Part shown: piece by piece, positions 55,179 through 63,509 of the stretch | Layout: the number at the start of each line of letters is the position of its first letter | Numbering within the stretch: position 1 is the stretch's first letter | Assembly (NCBI RefSeq): GCF_001939075.1 | Contig: NZ_MPTA01000001.1 | Coordinates: 1-64,000, forward strand | Origin: Paenisporosarcina indica | Lineage (GTDB): Bacteria; Bacillota; Bacilli; Bacillales_A; Planococcaceae | Reading direction: 5' to 3' | Length of the DNA: 64,000 bases | Made by a program: the position numbers and the translations under genes | Notes under the pieces: generated by a model | What the model was told of the DNA's origin: nothing | What the model saw: the letters and a program-made list of their open reading frames with translations, nothing else | Database searches by the model: none

Positions 55179-55667
55179 ATGTCCCATGCTAAAGATGTTT
55201 TGGTCGATCAGTTGTTAGCAAATGCGAACGACCCTAGCTTTTACGCTCCGTTTTCGGAATCGGTAGCAAACTTGTCAGAGGAAGAAGCGTTTTGGAAACC
55301 CAACGATGAAAGTAACAGTATCGCTGAAATTGTACAACATCTACTTTACTGGAATGAGACATGGCAAAAGAGGTACGAAAAATCTCATGTGAATGCTGTT
55401 GGGCCAATAGATGATAATAATAAAAGCTTTATTGTTCCGGAAAATAAAAGATTTGCTGACTTAAAAGAGTGCCTCCTAAAGGTTCTGCTTCAGTGGCAAT
55501 ATCTACTAACTGAAGAAAAGGTAGAAAGTGAAGTGAATGGTTTCCCAGAGACTGCAAAGTGGTGGGGGTTACTAGGAAATATGTCCACGCATAACGCTTA
55601 CCATATTGGACAAATTGTTTACATCCGAAAACAACTACAAAAAGGCTGGAAAACTAATATTAAATGA
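55179..55667 (+). CDS. DinB-family protein (array gene)
   Basis: A 162-residue four-helix DinB/YfiT-like protein. The metal-binding histidines appear in EIVQHLLYWNETW and STHNAYHIGQIVYIRK. Such proteins are thiol-dependent transferases or hydrolases, many linked to bacillithiol. ATG 55179 is preferred over GTG 55170, both behind AAAGGGAG. Intact. Confidence 0.85.
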   Translation: MSHAKDVLVDQLLANANDPSFYAPFSESVANLSEEEAFWKPNDESNSIAEIVQHLLYWNETWQKRYEKSHVNAVGPIDDNNKSFIVPENKRFADLKECLLKVLLQWQYLLTEEKVESEVNGFPETAKWWGLLGNMSTHNAYHIGQIVYIRKQLQKGWKTNIK

Positions 55668-55689
55668 GAAAGTGAGAAATCTTACATTT

Positions 55690-55800
55690 TTTGTTCGACA
55701 ATCGGGCGCGATTGTTGTATAAGCGTCTCTGACCCAATTTTCATACTCTGTGGTGGTTTTTTGCTGCATGGATGGCTAACGGGGCAGGTTAGTGCAATAT
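55690..55800 (+). repeat. Cassette element E9 (highly divergent left half)
   Basis: Left hairpin ACAATC/GATTGT with GGGCGC loop replaces the usual sequence; right half is GGCTAACGGGGCAGGTTAGT. Assigned mainly from its right half and position. Confidence 0.55.
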
Positions 55801-55874
55801 CAGTTCGTGTTAAATTGAGACAAAATAAAAAAATCTAAGCTATATTGCTGTTTAGCAAACAGCAGTGATGATTA

Positions 55875-56111
55875 TTGATTATTGAAATAGACGGTTATTT
55901 TCATCAAGCTTTACTCACAGGTAAAAAATGTTCTAAAAAGCAATTAAGACAAAAGTATCTTCAAGCAAAAGTACTAACTTATGAAACAAGAGACTTTCTT
56001 GATGTGTTTTGTAGGATTCATAATTTTGATCAAGTTATTTATGATAACGAAATAGAAGTTGAATTTGTTATAGACACTGACACCGATAGAATTTATACAC
56101 CCTCTTATTAA
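55875..56111 (+). CDS. Unknown 78-residue protein (array gene)
   Basis: Reads MIIEIDGYFHQALLTGKKCS and ends VIDTDTDRIYTPSY. TTG start without a clear ribosome binding site. The stop codon TAA lies inside element E10. Unrecognised. Confidence 0.5.
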   Translation: MIIEIDGYFHQALLTGKKCSKKQLRQKYLQAKVLTYETRDFLDVFCRIHNFDQVIYDNEIEVEFVIDTDTDRIYTPSY

Positions 56112-56141
56112 ACTAACGAGGCAGGTTAGTTGAACAAGGCT
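56108..56141 (+). repeat. Cassette element E10 (right half only)
   Basis: ATTAAACTAACGAGGCAGGT then TAGTTGAAC; overlaps the preceding gene's stop codon. Confidence 0.82.
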
Positions 56142-56188
56142 AGATGCGAAATTATGATAAGAATAGAAATAAAATAGGGGGATTTCTA

Positions 56189-57057
56189 ATGCATACAGAC
56201 AATAAAACAGTATTAGCATTAGTGGAATTTGATAAAAATGATGTCTTAGGTTTAATAGAACTTTCTGCATCAGTTGGCTGGGATTATGATGAACATGAAA
56301 TTAGAACTGTTATGTCATCTGGTAAAATAGCGGACATAAAAATGCTGTGGGCAAAGTTGTTTCAAGTGCTGCAATAATTCCTTATGACACTGATTTAGCT
56401 TCAATTGGAATGTTTATTGTTAATGAAGAATATAGAGGTTTAGGCTTAGGAAAAATGGCTACTCAGAAATGTATAGACAGTGTTTCTCAAGATACCTCAA
56501 TAATGTTAATTTCAACTGAAGATGGGAAACCCTTATATGAAAACTTGGGTTTTAATACTGTAGACTATGTACATAAGTATTTAAATGATAATTATATTTC
56601 AACTAAATTATTTAATAATCGAGAAATTACTATAGAGAAGTACAGTGAGAATGATATTAATGAAATTATTGAATTAGATTCGGCTGCTTTTGGTGATAAG
56701 AGAAGAAAATTACTTCTTAACAGGATAAATCAATCAAAACATTGTTTAGTTGTTAGAAATCTGAAGGGGAGGATTATTGGATTTGGATTATCCATATTAG
56801 GACCAGTAAATCTATTAATAGGACCTATTGTAGCACCAGATTCACATACAGCAGCTTTAATAATCGATAGGTTAGTTCTTAATCATCAAGGAAAGTTAAG
56901 AATTGATGTGCCATCCAATAAAGACGAGTTAATGTTATTATTGGAGAAAAGCGGATTTGTAAAAGTTAGTAATCCCCCGATAATGATAAAGAACTCTATT
57001 AATATGCCATATAGGAATAAAGAGTTATGTGCTATTACTGCACAAATCTTTGGTTAA
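56189..57057 (+). pseudogene. Double-GNAT acetyltransferase with single-base frameshift
   Basis: From ATG 56189 (site AGGGGGA) the frame encodes VLALVEFDKNDVLGLIEL and WDYDEHEIRTVMSSGKI. A one-base deletion near 56328-56332 then diverts it. The continuing frame reads GHKNAVGKVVSSAAIIPY, the acetyl-CoA loop EEYRGLGLGKMATQKC, and a second GNAT-like half (IGFGLSILGPVNLLIGPIVA) to 57057. Repaired length is about 289 codons, typical of two-domain GNAT proteins. Length 869 is one base short of a multiple of three. Decayed gene or sequence error. Confidence 0.8.
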
Positions 57058-57072
57058 GGATAATAATATCCT

Positions 57073-57162
57073 AATTCAACTAACGGGTGCTTTAGTTAAA
57101 GATCATGGGGCTGCGTAGACAGCTCTTTTTCTTATTGAACGAACGGGGGAGTTTAGTTGAAA
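57073..57162 (+). repeat. Cassette element E11 (full)
   Basis: Left half ATTCAACTAACGGGTGCTTT, stem GGGCTG/CAGCTC with TTTTTC, right half TTGAACGAACGGGGGAGTTT. Confidence 0.9.
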
Positions 57163-57226
57163 ATAAAATCCATATAAGTTTTGTTAAATTAAACATCAAT
57201 AAAGTTATCAAATCGAGGTGATACTA

Positions 57227-57343
57227 TTGGGCAGGAAAAGAAAGGACAATTATCTAGGCAGTTGGACAGAATCAAAATTTATTAAAATTGATTTAGCGTT
57301 TAGTGAAGAAAACCTAATTGAACTGATAAAGTCTGATCGCTGA
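57227..57343 (+). pseudogene. 5' part of a truncated gene
   Basis: TTG 57227 after CGAGGTGA opens 38 codons (MGRKRKDNYLGSWTESKF to ELIKSDR) that end inside element E12, which itself lacks its left half. The gene appears to have been cut at the element junction. Family unknown. Confidence 0.5.
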
Positions 57344-57397
57344 GCTGCTTAGACGGCTCTTTTTTCTTGTTCAACTAAAGGGGCAGTTTAGTTGAAC
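57335..57397 (+). repeat. Cassette element E12 (left half missing)
   Basis: Begins GATCGCTGAGCTGCTTAGAC with a GAGCTG/CGGCTC stem and T-run, then perfect GTTCAACTAAA/TTTAGTTGAAC arms. Confidence 0.88.
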
Positions 57398-57455
57398 ACG
57401 GAATTATTTGAAACCTTGATAATAAAATAAAAGTCTATGTGGTTGAGGGGGAAAA

Positions 57456-57728
57456 ATGAAGAAAATAGTTTCTAGTATGATTGTCTTACTGATTTTTATT
57501 GTAAGTGGTTGTAATAGTGCAGAATTAAAAGTATCAGAAGAACAGGCGAAATCCAGTGTTATCGAACAACACACTGGACACATCGGCAGGGTCAAAATAC
57601 TTTCAATAGAACTTTAAAAAAATAACTATATAGTTGAGTGGAAAAATGAAGAAAATTGTGAACAGGGTACTGATTCTGTTGACGGAGAAAATGGGGAAAT
57701 TGAAATGATTAAGGCTTCAATCTGTTAA
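57456..57728 (+). pseudogene. Small lipoprotein gene with in-frame stop
   Basis: ATG 57456 after GAGGGGG encodes a lipoprotein signal (VLLIFIVSGC) and a frame to TAA at 57615-57617. The same frame continues without interruption as KNNYIVEWKNEENCEQGTDS to a second stop at 57728, so an 89-residue lipoprotein seems interrupted by a nonsense codon. Element E13 (left half) follows. Unrecognised family. Confidence 0.6.
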
Positions 57729-57753
57729 TGATTGGCGTCGGGAATTTTATGCT

Positions 57754-57786
57754 TATCCAACTAACGCGTGCTTTAGTTAAAGAAGG
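57754..57786 (+). repeat. Cassette element E13 (left half only)
   Basis: ATCCAACTAACGCGTGCTTT then AGTTAAAGAAG. Last copy; the array ends here. Confidence 0.8.
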
Positions 57787-57820
57787 GAATAGAAAACACA
57801 GCTGACTAAAAATTATAACG

Positions 57821-57858
57821 AAAAAAACACTGAGTATATAATCTCAGTGCTTTTTTAT
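57821..57858. terminator. Bidirectional terminator at array end
   Basis: AAAAAACACTGAG pairs with CTCAGTGCTTTTTT. Separates the array from the leftward M20 genes. Confidence 0.88.
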
Positions 57859-58203
57859 ATCTTTTTCTATCAGAAAATGACAAAAATGCAAAGCTACAGC
57901 TTATTGCGATGCTAATCCCATTTCTTTTTAAATAGCTATTTACAGGGATATTTGAAATTTTGCACCTCTCAAGAGAACCTGTTAAATTACTAACCCGTCT
58001 CTTTTTAATCATGCAGTATAGATATTTGAGCAGTTATTTGGGAGATATTTGTGTTCTCATGCTGCCAGCCGCTTACTTTTGCGGGGATTTCCAGGTGTTC
58101 CGCTAGAGTGTTATGTATCAGTGACTTGGGACACAATTTGGGGAACAATTGTGGCTCTGAACCTGAAAGAATCATACCCGCAGGAGATTGGCAAGGACTT
58201 GCT
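57859..58203. other. Unassigned region downstream of AbgA-like gene
   Basis: On the minus strand a 56-codon frame (about 58012-58180) reads MILSGSEPQLFPKLCPKSLI and LEIPAKVSGWQHENTNISQI. It has no ribosome binding site and no recognised family. On the plus strand a frame overlaps the end of the AbgA-like gene and is a shadow. Possibly decayed sequence. Confidence 0.3.
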
Positions 58204-59499
58204 TTATGAATTCAGTTCAACAGCAACACGATATAAGGCATCTACACCAATTCGTAATGATGATTCATCGATATCGAAGCGTTCGTTGTGATGACCTGCA
58301 GCAATGTCACATCCAACAACACAATAGGTTGCCTGACCACCTAGCTCCATGACGCGGTTCATGAAGTATGTTGCGTCTTCTGATCCAGCAGCTCCTCTTG
58401 ACCAATCGATTACTTCCGTAAATGCCGGATTGGATTTGGCGCAAGTTGCTACGCGTTCCACAAGCTCTTCACTCGGCACGCTGTTTAATGCTCCGCCGAC
58501 AACATCCACGTTAACTTCTACTTGATACATCTTAGCAGCGCCTTCCAAAACTGCGAGTGCTTGGCCCTGGATAAATTCATTAATTTCTGTCGTTTCACCA
58601 CGAGTTTCTAGTTTCAGGAAAGCTGATGAGGCGATAATGTTTCGACCACTGCCAGCTTGCAGGACACCAACATTGATGCGTGACGCACCGGCTGAGTGGC
58701 GGGGAATACCATAAATTCCGAGTACCGCAGCAGCTGCCGCAGCCAAGGCATTTCGACCTGCCTCTGGTTTGCCACCTGCATGGGAAGCAAATCCTTTGAA
58801 TGTCACATCCATTTTCGTTGTTGCTAAATATCCTGCCTTGCCGGCAACAAAACTACCTGAAGGGATCCCGGTTCCCAGATGGGTGGCGATAAAGTAATCG
58901 ACATCGTCGACTACGCCTGCTTCAACCATTGATTTTGCTCCGCGAGTGCCTTCTTCTGCAGGTTGGAAAATCAGTTTGATTGTACCGACTAACGATTCTT
59001 TATTTTCCATAATTAAAGTTGCCAAACCTAAACCAATGGCTGTATGTCCATCATGTCCGCAAGCATGCATCATATTGGCATTTACGGAAGCGTATCCGTC
59101 TTTAAAAGGAATGTGTTCTACAGATAGGTCTTCCTGGATATCTAGCGCATCCATATCAACGCGGAATGCAGTGGTAGGACCCGGCTTCCCGGTTTCGAGA
59201 GTCGCCACGATGCCAGTCATCCCACCTGCAAACTTCGGTAACCAATCCAAGTTTGCCCCGTTTTCCTGCGCCCACTTATAGTGATTATCCAAAACTTCTT
59301 TTGAAGGTACGCCCATTCGAGCGTCTTCTTTCATTACTTCCGAAGCCACCTTTAATGGATAGCCAAGTTGAGTCAAATAGGCAGCCACAATGGAAGCTGT
59401 GCGCATCTCCAAAAAACCTGATTCAGCATGTTGGTGGAAATCACGACGCCACAGAATGAGTTGTTTATCTAAATTCGTTTCGGTGAGAGTGCTTGTCAT
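58204..59499 (-). CDS. AbgA-like M20 amidohydrolase
   Basis: A 431-residue M20D metallopeptidase resembling AbgA, the other subunit type of p-aminobenzoyl-glutamate hydrolase. It has RRDFHQHAESGFLEMRTAS, FRVDMDALDIQED, MHACGHDGHTAIGLGLA (metal ligands), FQPAEEGTRGAKSM and a C-terminal CDIAAGHHNERFD. The longer N-terminal insert (KEVLDNHYKWAQENGANLDW) is characteristic of the AbgA branch. Ribosome binding site AAAAGGAG. It follows the CPG2-like gene by 38 bp. Likely cleaves N-aroyl- or N-acyl-glutamates. Confidence 0.87.
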   Translation of the reverse strand: MTSTLTETNLDKQLILWRRDFHQHAESGFLEMRTASIVAAYLTQLGYPLKVASEVMKEDARMGVPSKEVLDNHYKWAQENGANLDWLPKFAGGMTGIVATLETGKPGPTTAFRVDMDALDIQEDLSVEHIPFKDGYASVNANMMHACGHDGHTAIGLGLATLIMENKESLVGTIKLIFQPAEEGTRGAKSMVEAGVVDDVDYFIATHLGTGIPSGSFVAGKAGYLATTKMDVTFKGFASHAGGKPEAGRNALAAAAAAVLGIYGIPRHSAGASRINVGVLQAGSGRNIIASSAFLKLETRGETTEINEFIQGQALAVLEGAAKMYQVEVNVDVVGGALNSVPSEELVERVATCAKSNPAFTEVIDWSRGAAGSEDATYFMNRVMELGGQATYCVVGCDIAAGHHNERFDIDESSLRIGVDALYRVAVELNS

Positions 59500-59537
59500 A
59501 TTTTCTAAACTCCTTTTCCGATTTTGAATGTGAAACT

Positions 59538-60728
59538 TTACGATGTTTGAGGGGTCTTCTTTTCCAATTGTTCAACGGATAGATTTTGTGCATAGGTGAT
59601 ACATAGTTCTGCAACCAAAGCACAACGTTGCGCAAATAAATCAAAACGGATATGTTCATGTCTCGCATGGGGACCATCCCCTGGAATGCCCAAGCCATCA
59701 ATAGTAGGGATACCAAGAGCAGACGTGAAGTTCCCGTCACTTCCTCCACCGACACTGGATTCCTTGAGATCAATATTCAACTTTTTACCTGCTATTTTGG
59801 CAAGTTCGTATAATTTTCGGTTTGCTTCGTTTCTTTCGAGAGGCGGTCGATTTAGTTCGCCCGTAATCGTCAATTGGGCAAGCGGATTCTTCGGATTCAA
59901 TTGATCAATTGTTTGCATGAGCCGACTCGCTTCTTCAAGGGATGTCATGCGGAAGTCTACTTCGATAGACGCATGTTCAGGAACCACATTGCTAGTTGTT
60001 CCACCTTTAATGGTTCCAACGCTAACAGTAGTTCCTTTTGAATAATCGGTCAGTTCGTGCAGTTGCTGAATGAGATAAGTCATTTCCAAGATGGCATTAA
60101 CTCCATCTTCATGATTATTCCCGGCATGGGCGCTGACACCTTGTACATCCAACTGATACATGCCAATTCCTTTACGTGCCGTTTTCAGTGCGTGCGTATG
60201 GGCTTCTGCAGGTTCCATGACAAAAACGGCATCACATGTTTTCGCCACTTGTTCAATTAAGTCGCGGGAAGACAAACTACCAGTCTCTTCATCGGAGGTA
60301 AATAGGAATACGGGTGAAATAGGTAAAGTATCGAGCGTTTTTTCCAATGAAGTAACTGCCCAAATAGATGAGAGTAACCCAGCTTTCATGTCAAATACAC
60401 CAGGTCCATACAATAATTGTTCATCGAAGCGGATAGGGAGTTCACCTTCTTGCCATACCGTATCAAAATGACTAAGGAATAATACACGCGGTTTGGAGGA
60501 TTCCGATTCTTTTTTTTCAAACTGCAGATGATCGCCATAGTATTCCTGTGGATGTACGGTACAAATGTAATTGCTACCAAGTCTATTTTGGACAATATCC
60601 TTTAACAAATTTCCTGTTTTATCTACCAGTTCTTTCTGTAGGCTGGGTGACTCCGCTTTTACAATGGAAATCAAATCTTCTTGAATTTGTTGTATATGCG
60701 CGGATAAAAATTCATACGTTTCTGACAT
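59538..60728 (-). CDS. M20 glutamate carboxypeptidase (CPG2-like)
   Basis: A 396-residue M20A peptidase like carboxypeptidase G2, which removes C-terminal glutamate from folates and N-acyl amino acids. Metal and catalytic regions are LFLSHFDTVWQEG, GPGVFDMKAGLLSSIWA, FTSDEETGSLSSRDL and SVGGGSDGNFTSALGIP; the dimerisation domain has MYQLDVQGVSAHAGNNHEDG. Ribosome binding site GGGAGATG. First gene of a two-gene leftward operon with the AbgA-like gene, and divergent from the dipeptidase operon. The pairing suggests coordinated release of glutamate from conjugates. Confidence 0.88.
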   Translation of the reverse strand: MSETYEFLSAHIQQIQEDLISIVKAESPSLQKELVDKTGNLLKDIVQNRLGSNYICTVHPQEYYGDHLQFEKKESESSKPRVLFLSHFDTVWQEGELPIRFDEQLLYGPGVFDMKAGLLSSIWAVTSLEKTLDTLPISPVFLFTSDEETGSLSSRDLIEQVAKTCDAVFVMEPAEAHTHALKTARKGIGMYQLDVQGVSAHAGNNHEDGVNAILEMTYLIQQLHELTDYSKGTTVSVGTIKGGTTSNVVPEHASIEVDFRMTSLEEASRLMQTIDQLNPKNPLAQLTITGELNRPPLERNEANRKLYELAKIAGKKLNIDLKESSVGGGSDGNFTSALGIPTIDGLGIPGDGPHARHEHIRFDLFAQRCALVAELCITYAQNLSVEQLEKKTPQTS

Positions 60729-60820
60729 TACCTATTCATCTCCCTATTTTCATTTAATAGTAATAAGATAACCACAATAAGTCTGATAAATCAATATGTT
60801 TAAAATAGTAAAATAATACA

Positions 60821-60849
60821 TTGACAAAATATTTAGAATTAAGTAGTGT
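60821..60849 (+). promoter_or_regulatory. Candidate promoter of rightward peptidase operon
   Basis: TTGACA at 60821-60826 with TAGTGT 17 bp downstream; the -10 is poor. The shared 167-bp gap must also contain the promoter of the leftward operon. Confidence 0.4.
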
Positions 60850-60895
60850 TAAAGAAATTAATTAAGGTATTTTTCCTAAAAGGAGGACTAAGTTA

Positions 60896-62302
60896 TTGGA
60901 CAAACAAATTTTTGCATTTATTGAAGAACAACGTGGCGAATATATCAAATGGTTAACTGATTTTTGCCGGATTCCAAGTGTAGCTGCACAAAATCGCGGG
61001 ATGAAGGAAAGTACAGATTTCATTGAAGACCTGTTTGACAAAGCACTTCAAACTAAACCGGAATTATTACCTACAAGAGGATATCCAGTTGTTTACTCAC
61101 ATTTAAAGGGTACGAAGCCAACTACTTTAAGTTTCTATAATCATTACGATGTACAACCAGAAGATCCCATTGAACTGTGGGATACTCCTCCTTTTGAACC
61201 AACATTCAAGGATGGAAAAATTTATGCCCGTGGAGTCGCGGACAATAAAGGAAACCTTATCGCTCGCGTGGCTGCAATCCATGCCATCAAGCAAGTAACT
61301 GGTGGACTTCCAATTGATATCAAGTTTATTTTTGAAGGCGAAGAAGAGATTGGAAGTATTCATTTAGCTGATTTTGCAGATAAGCATCAAGATAAAATTC
61401 AATCGGATGGATGCGTTTGGGAATTTGGGTATCGTGATGCGGATGATCGCTTGCAAGTATCACTTGGCGTAAAAGGCATGTTATATGTAGAACTTTTCAT
61501 CAAAGGAGCAAACACCGATCTACATTCAGCGCAAGCTTCAATTATTGAAAGTCCCATTTGGAGATTGATTTGGGCATTGAATTTATTGAAAGATCCGAAT
61601 GATCGAGTTCTCATCCCAGGTTTCTATGATTCCATCACTCCCATTACGGAAGAAGAACAAGAGTTGCTTTCTCACTATCTTTTGGAAGAAAAATCAACAT
61701 TGGATCACTTGGGAATCGAAAAATTTGTAAATGGGTTGACCGGTGAAGAATTGAAAGCGAAACACATATACGAACCGACATGTAATATTTGTGGCATTCA
61801 ATCGGGTTATACAGGAGAAGGGTCTAAGACGGTATTGCCATCTGAAGCATTTGCCAAGATTGATTTCCGATTAGTTCCTGGTCAAAACCCTCATCAATTA
61901 TTGGAGGATTTACGCACTTATCTAAATACTCACGGTTATGATGACATCGGAATCCGTGTTTTTGGATCGGAAGAAGCTGCACGTACCCATCCTTCCGAAA
62001 AACTGGCTCAAGCGGTTATTGAAACGATTGGCACCTATTGCGACCTGCCTCCCAATGTAATTCCAAATACACCAGGGACAGGACCCATGTTTGATTTATG
62101 CCAACGATTCGGTATACCTTCTGTATCCTTCGGCGTTGGACATTTTGCTTCTTATACACACGCACCAAATGAAAATATACGGGTTGATGATTTTATCGAA
62201 AACATCAAACTGATGGCTGCGCTAGTATTTAAATTTGAAGAAAAGATGAATGAGAATGGAGCTGACCTGAGTGAACCTGTTACAAACGCAACAACCGTTT
62301 GA
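60896..62302 (+). CDS. M20 dipeptidase
   Basis: A 468-residue M20/M25/M40 peptidase of the cytosolic non-specific dipeptidase type. Motifs include SFYNHYDVQPEDP (metal His/Asp), ARGVADNKGNLIARV, IFEGEEEIGSIHL (catalytic Glu pair), IKGANTDLHSAQASI and ASYTHAPNENIRVDDF. It splits dipeptides in the cytoplasm. TTG start with AAAAGGAGGA. First gene of a rightward unit that continues, overlapping, into an M20D amidohydrolase and a peptide-binding lipoprotein. Confidence 0.9.
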   Translation: MDKQIFAFIEEQRGEYIKWLTDFCRIPSVAAQNRGMKESTDFIEDLFDKALQTKPELLPTRGYPVVYSHLKGTKPTTLSFYNHYDVQPEDPIELWDTPPFEPTFKDGKIYARGVADNKGNLIARVAAIHAIKQVTGGLPIDIKFIFEGEEEIGSIHLADFADKHQDKIQSDGCVWEFGYRDADDRLQVSLGVKGMLYVELFIKGANTDLHSAQASIIESPIWRLIWALNLLKDPNDRVLIPGFYDSITPITEEEQELLSHYLLEEKSTLDHLGIEKFVNGLTGEELKAKHIYEPTCNICGIQSGYTGEGSKTVLPSEAFAKIDFRLVPGQNPHQLLEDLRTYLNTHGYDDIGIRVFGSEEAARTHPSEKLAQAVIETIGTYCDLPPNVIPNTPGTGPMFDLCQRFGIPSVSFGVGHFASYTHAPNENIRVDDFIENIKLMAALVFKFEEKMNENGADLSEPVTNATTV

Positions 62303-63509
62303 CCGAGTGAAAGAGTTGCATCCTGCTTTAGTCGAAGCGGTTGACGCTGTATTTGATGAAATGGTCGTCATACGACGGGATTTGCGACAAAATCCAGAGC
62401 TTGCTTTTCAGGAAACACGTACGGCTTCTATCGTCGCAGCGTATTTGCGTGAATGGGGTTACGAGGTAACAGAGGGTGTTGGTGGAACGGGAGTCATCGG
62501 AGTGCTGAAAGGGACAATTCCTGGTCCGGTCATTGGATTACGTGCTGATATGGATGCATTGCCAATGCCTGACGAAATTAATGAAGACTACAAAAGTATC
62601 AATGCCAATGTAGCGCATACATGTGGTCATGATGTCCATACGACCAATTTACTCGGAGTTGCAAAAGTCTACTCGATGATCGGACTTAAGCGAGGGACAT
62701 TGAAATTGATTTTCCAACCAGCTGAAGAAGTCGGTGCCGGGGCAAAAGCGATGATTGATGCTGGTGCACTGCAAAACCCACCGATGGACCTAATGGCAGG
62801 ACTTCATGTCGCTCCAGCCCTGAAAGTTGGTGAGTTCGGTACATCCAATGCGGTATTCAGTGGCGCGGCGGTTGATATTTTCGAACTTGAAGTGACAGGG
62901 AAAGGTGGTCATGCCGCTCATCCACATTTAGCGATTGATGCCGTTATGATTACGGCACAAGTGCTTGTTGCACTTCAACAAATCGTGAGTCGCCAAATTG
63001 ATCCACTCGATTCTGTTGTATTAAGTGTTGGACAAATCCAAGGTGGAACGAAAGCTACAATCTTACCAAATACGGTGACGGTAAACGGGACGGTACGAAC
63101 TTTACTTCCCGCTACACGAGAGGAAATGCCAAAACGAATTGAGCAAATTGCCTCCAATGTAGCAGCCGCTTTTGGTGCAACGGTTCGATTAACTTATGAC
63201 CGTGTTACTCCTTCTGTTCAAAATGATGAATCTGCTAAAGTCCTTCTTCATGAAGTGATATCCGAGTTATTTGGCGAAGAGGCATTGATATATAGAAACC
63301 CATCCATGGGTGGGGAAGATTTTGCTTACTTTTCACAAGAAGTGCCATCGGTGTTCTTCAATCTTGGAACGAAAACCGGGGAATCGACATCATTAGGACT
63401 TCATACAACCAAATTCAATGTCGATGAAGAAGCAATGCGTTATGGGATGACGGTTTTAAGCTATTTAACTCATAAATATTTACAAGGGGAAGAGGGGGAA
63501 CGTACATGA
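62271..63509 (+). CDS. M20D amidohydrolase / N-acyl-amino-acid hydrolase
   Basis: A 412-residue M20D enzyme (HipO/YtnL/AmaA type). It has RRDLRQNPELAFQETRTAS, LRADMDALPMPDE, HTCGHDVHTTNLLG, FQPAEEVGAGAKAM and the C-terminal NPSMGGEDFAYFSQ. These enzymes deacylate N-acetyl, hippuryl or other N-acyl amino acids. GTG start after GGAG; its first 32 bp overlap the dipeptidase gene, and its stop overlaps the next ATG (ATGA). Tight coupling implies a joint pathway: uptake by the ABC system, then deacylation and dipeptide cleavage. Confidence 0.9.
   Translation: MNLLQTQQPFDRVKELHPALVEAVDAVFDEMVVIRRDLRQNPELAFQETRTASIVAAYLREWGYEVTEGVGGTGVIGVLKGTIPGPVIGLRADMDALPMPDEINEDYKSINANVAHTCGHDVHTTNLLGVAKVYSMIGLKRGTLKLIFQPAEEVGAGAKAMIDAGALQNPPMDLMAGLHVAPALKVGEFGTSNAVFSGAAVDIFELEVTGKGGHAAHPHLAIDAVMITAQVLVALQQIVSRQIDPLDSVVLSVGQIQGGTKATILPNTVTVNGTVRTLLPATREEMPKRIEQIASNVAAAFGATVRLTYDRVTPSVQNDESAKVLLHEVISELFGEEALIYRNPSMGGEDFAYFSQEVPSVFFNLGTKTGESTSLGLHTTKFNVDEEAMRYGMTVLSYLTHKYLQGEEGERT

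Noticed and set aside
50598..57786. Calling the array a chromosomal integron with attC sites
   Set aside because: Only some copies have ends resembling RYYYAAC and GTTRRRY, the internal hairpins do not match an attC fold, and no integrase gene lies in the window. Kept as cassette-like only.
58049..58291. 80-codon plus-strand ORF at the end of the AbgA-like gene
   Set aside because: No site, overlaps a well-supported gene on the other strand, no recognisable domain.
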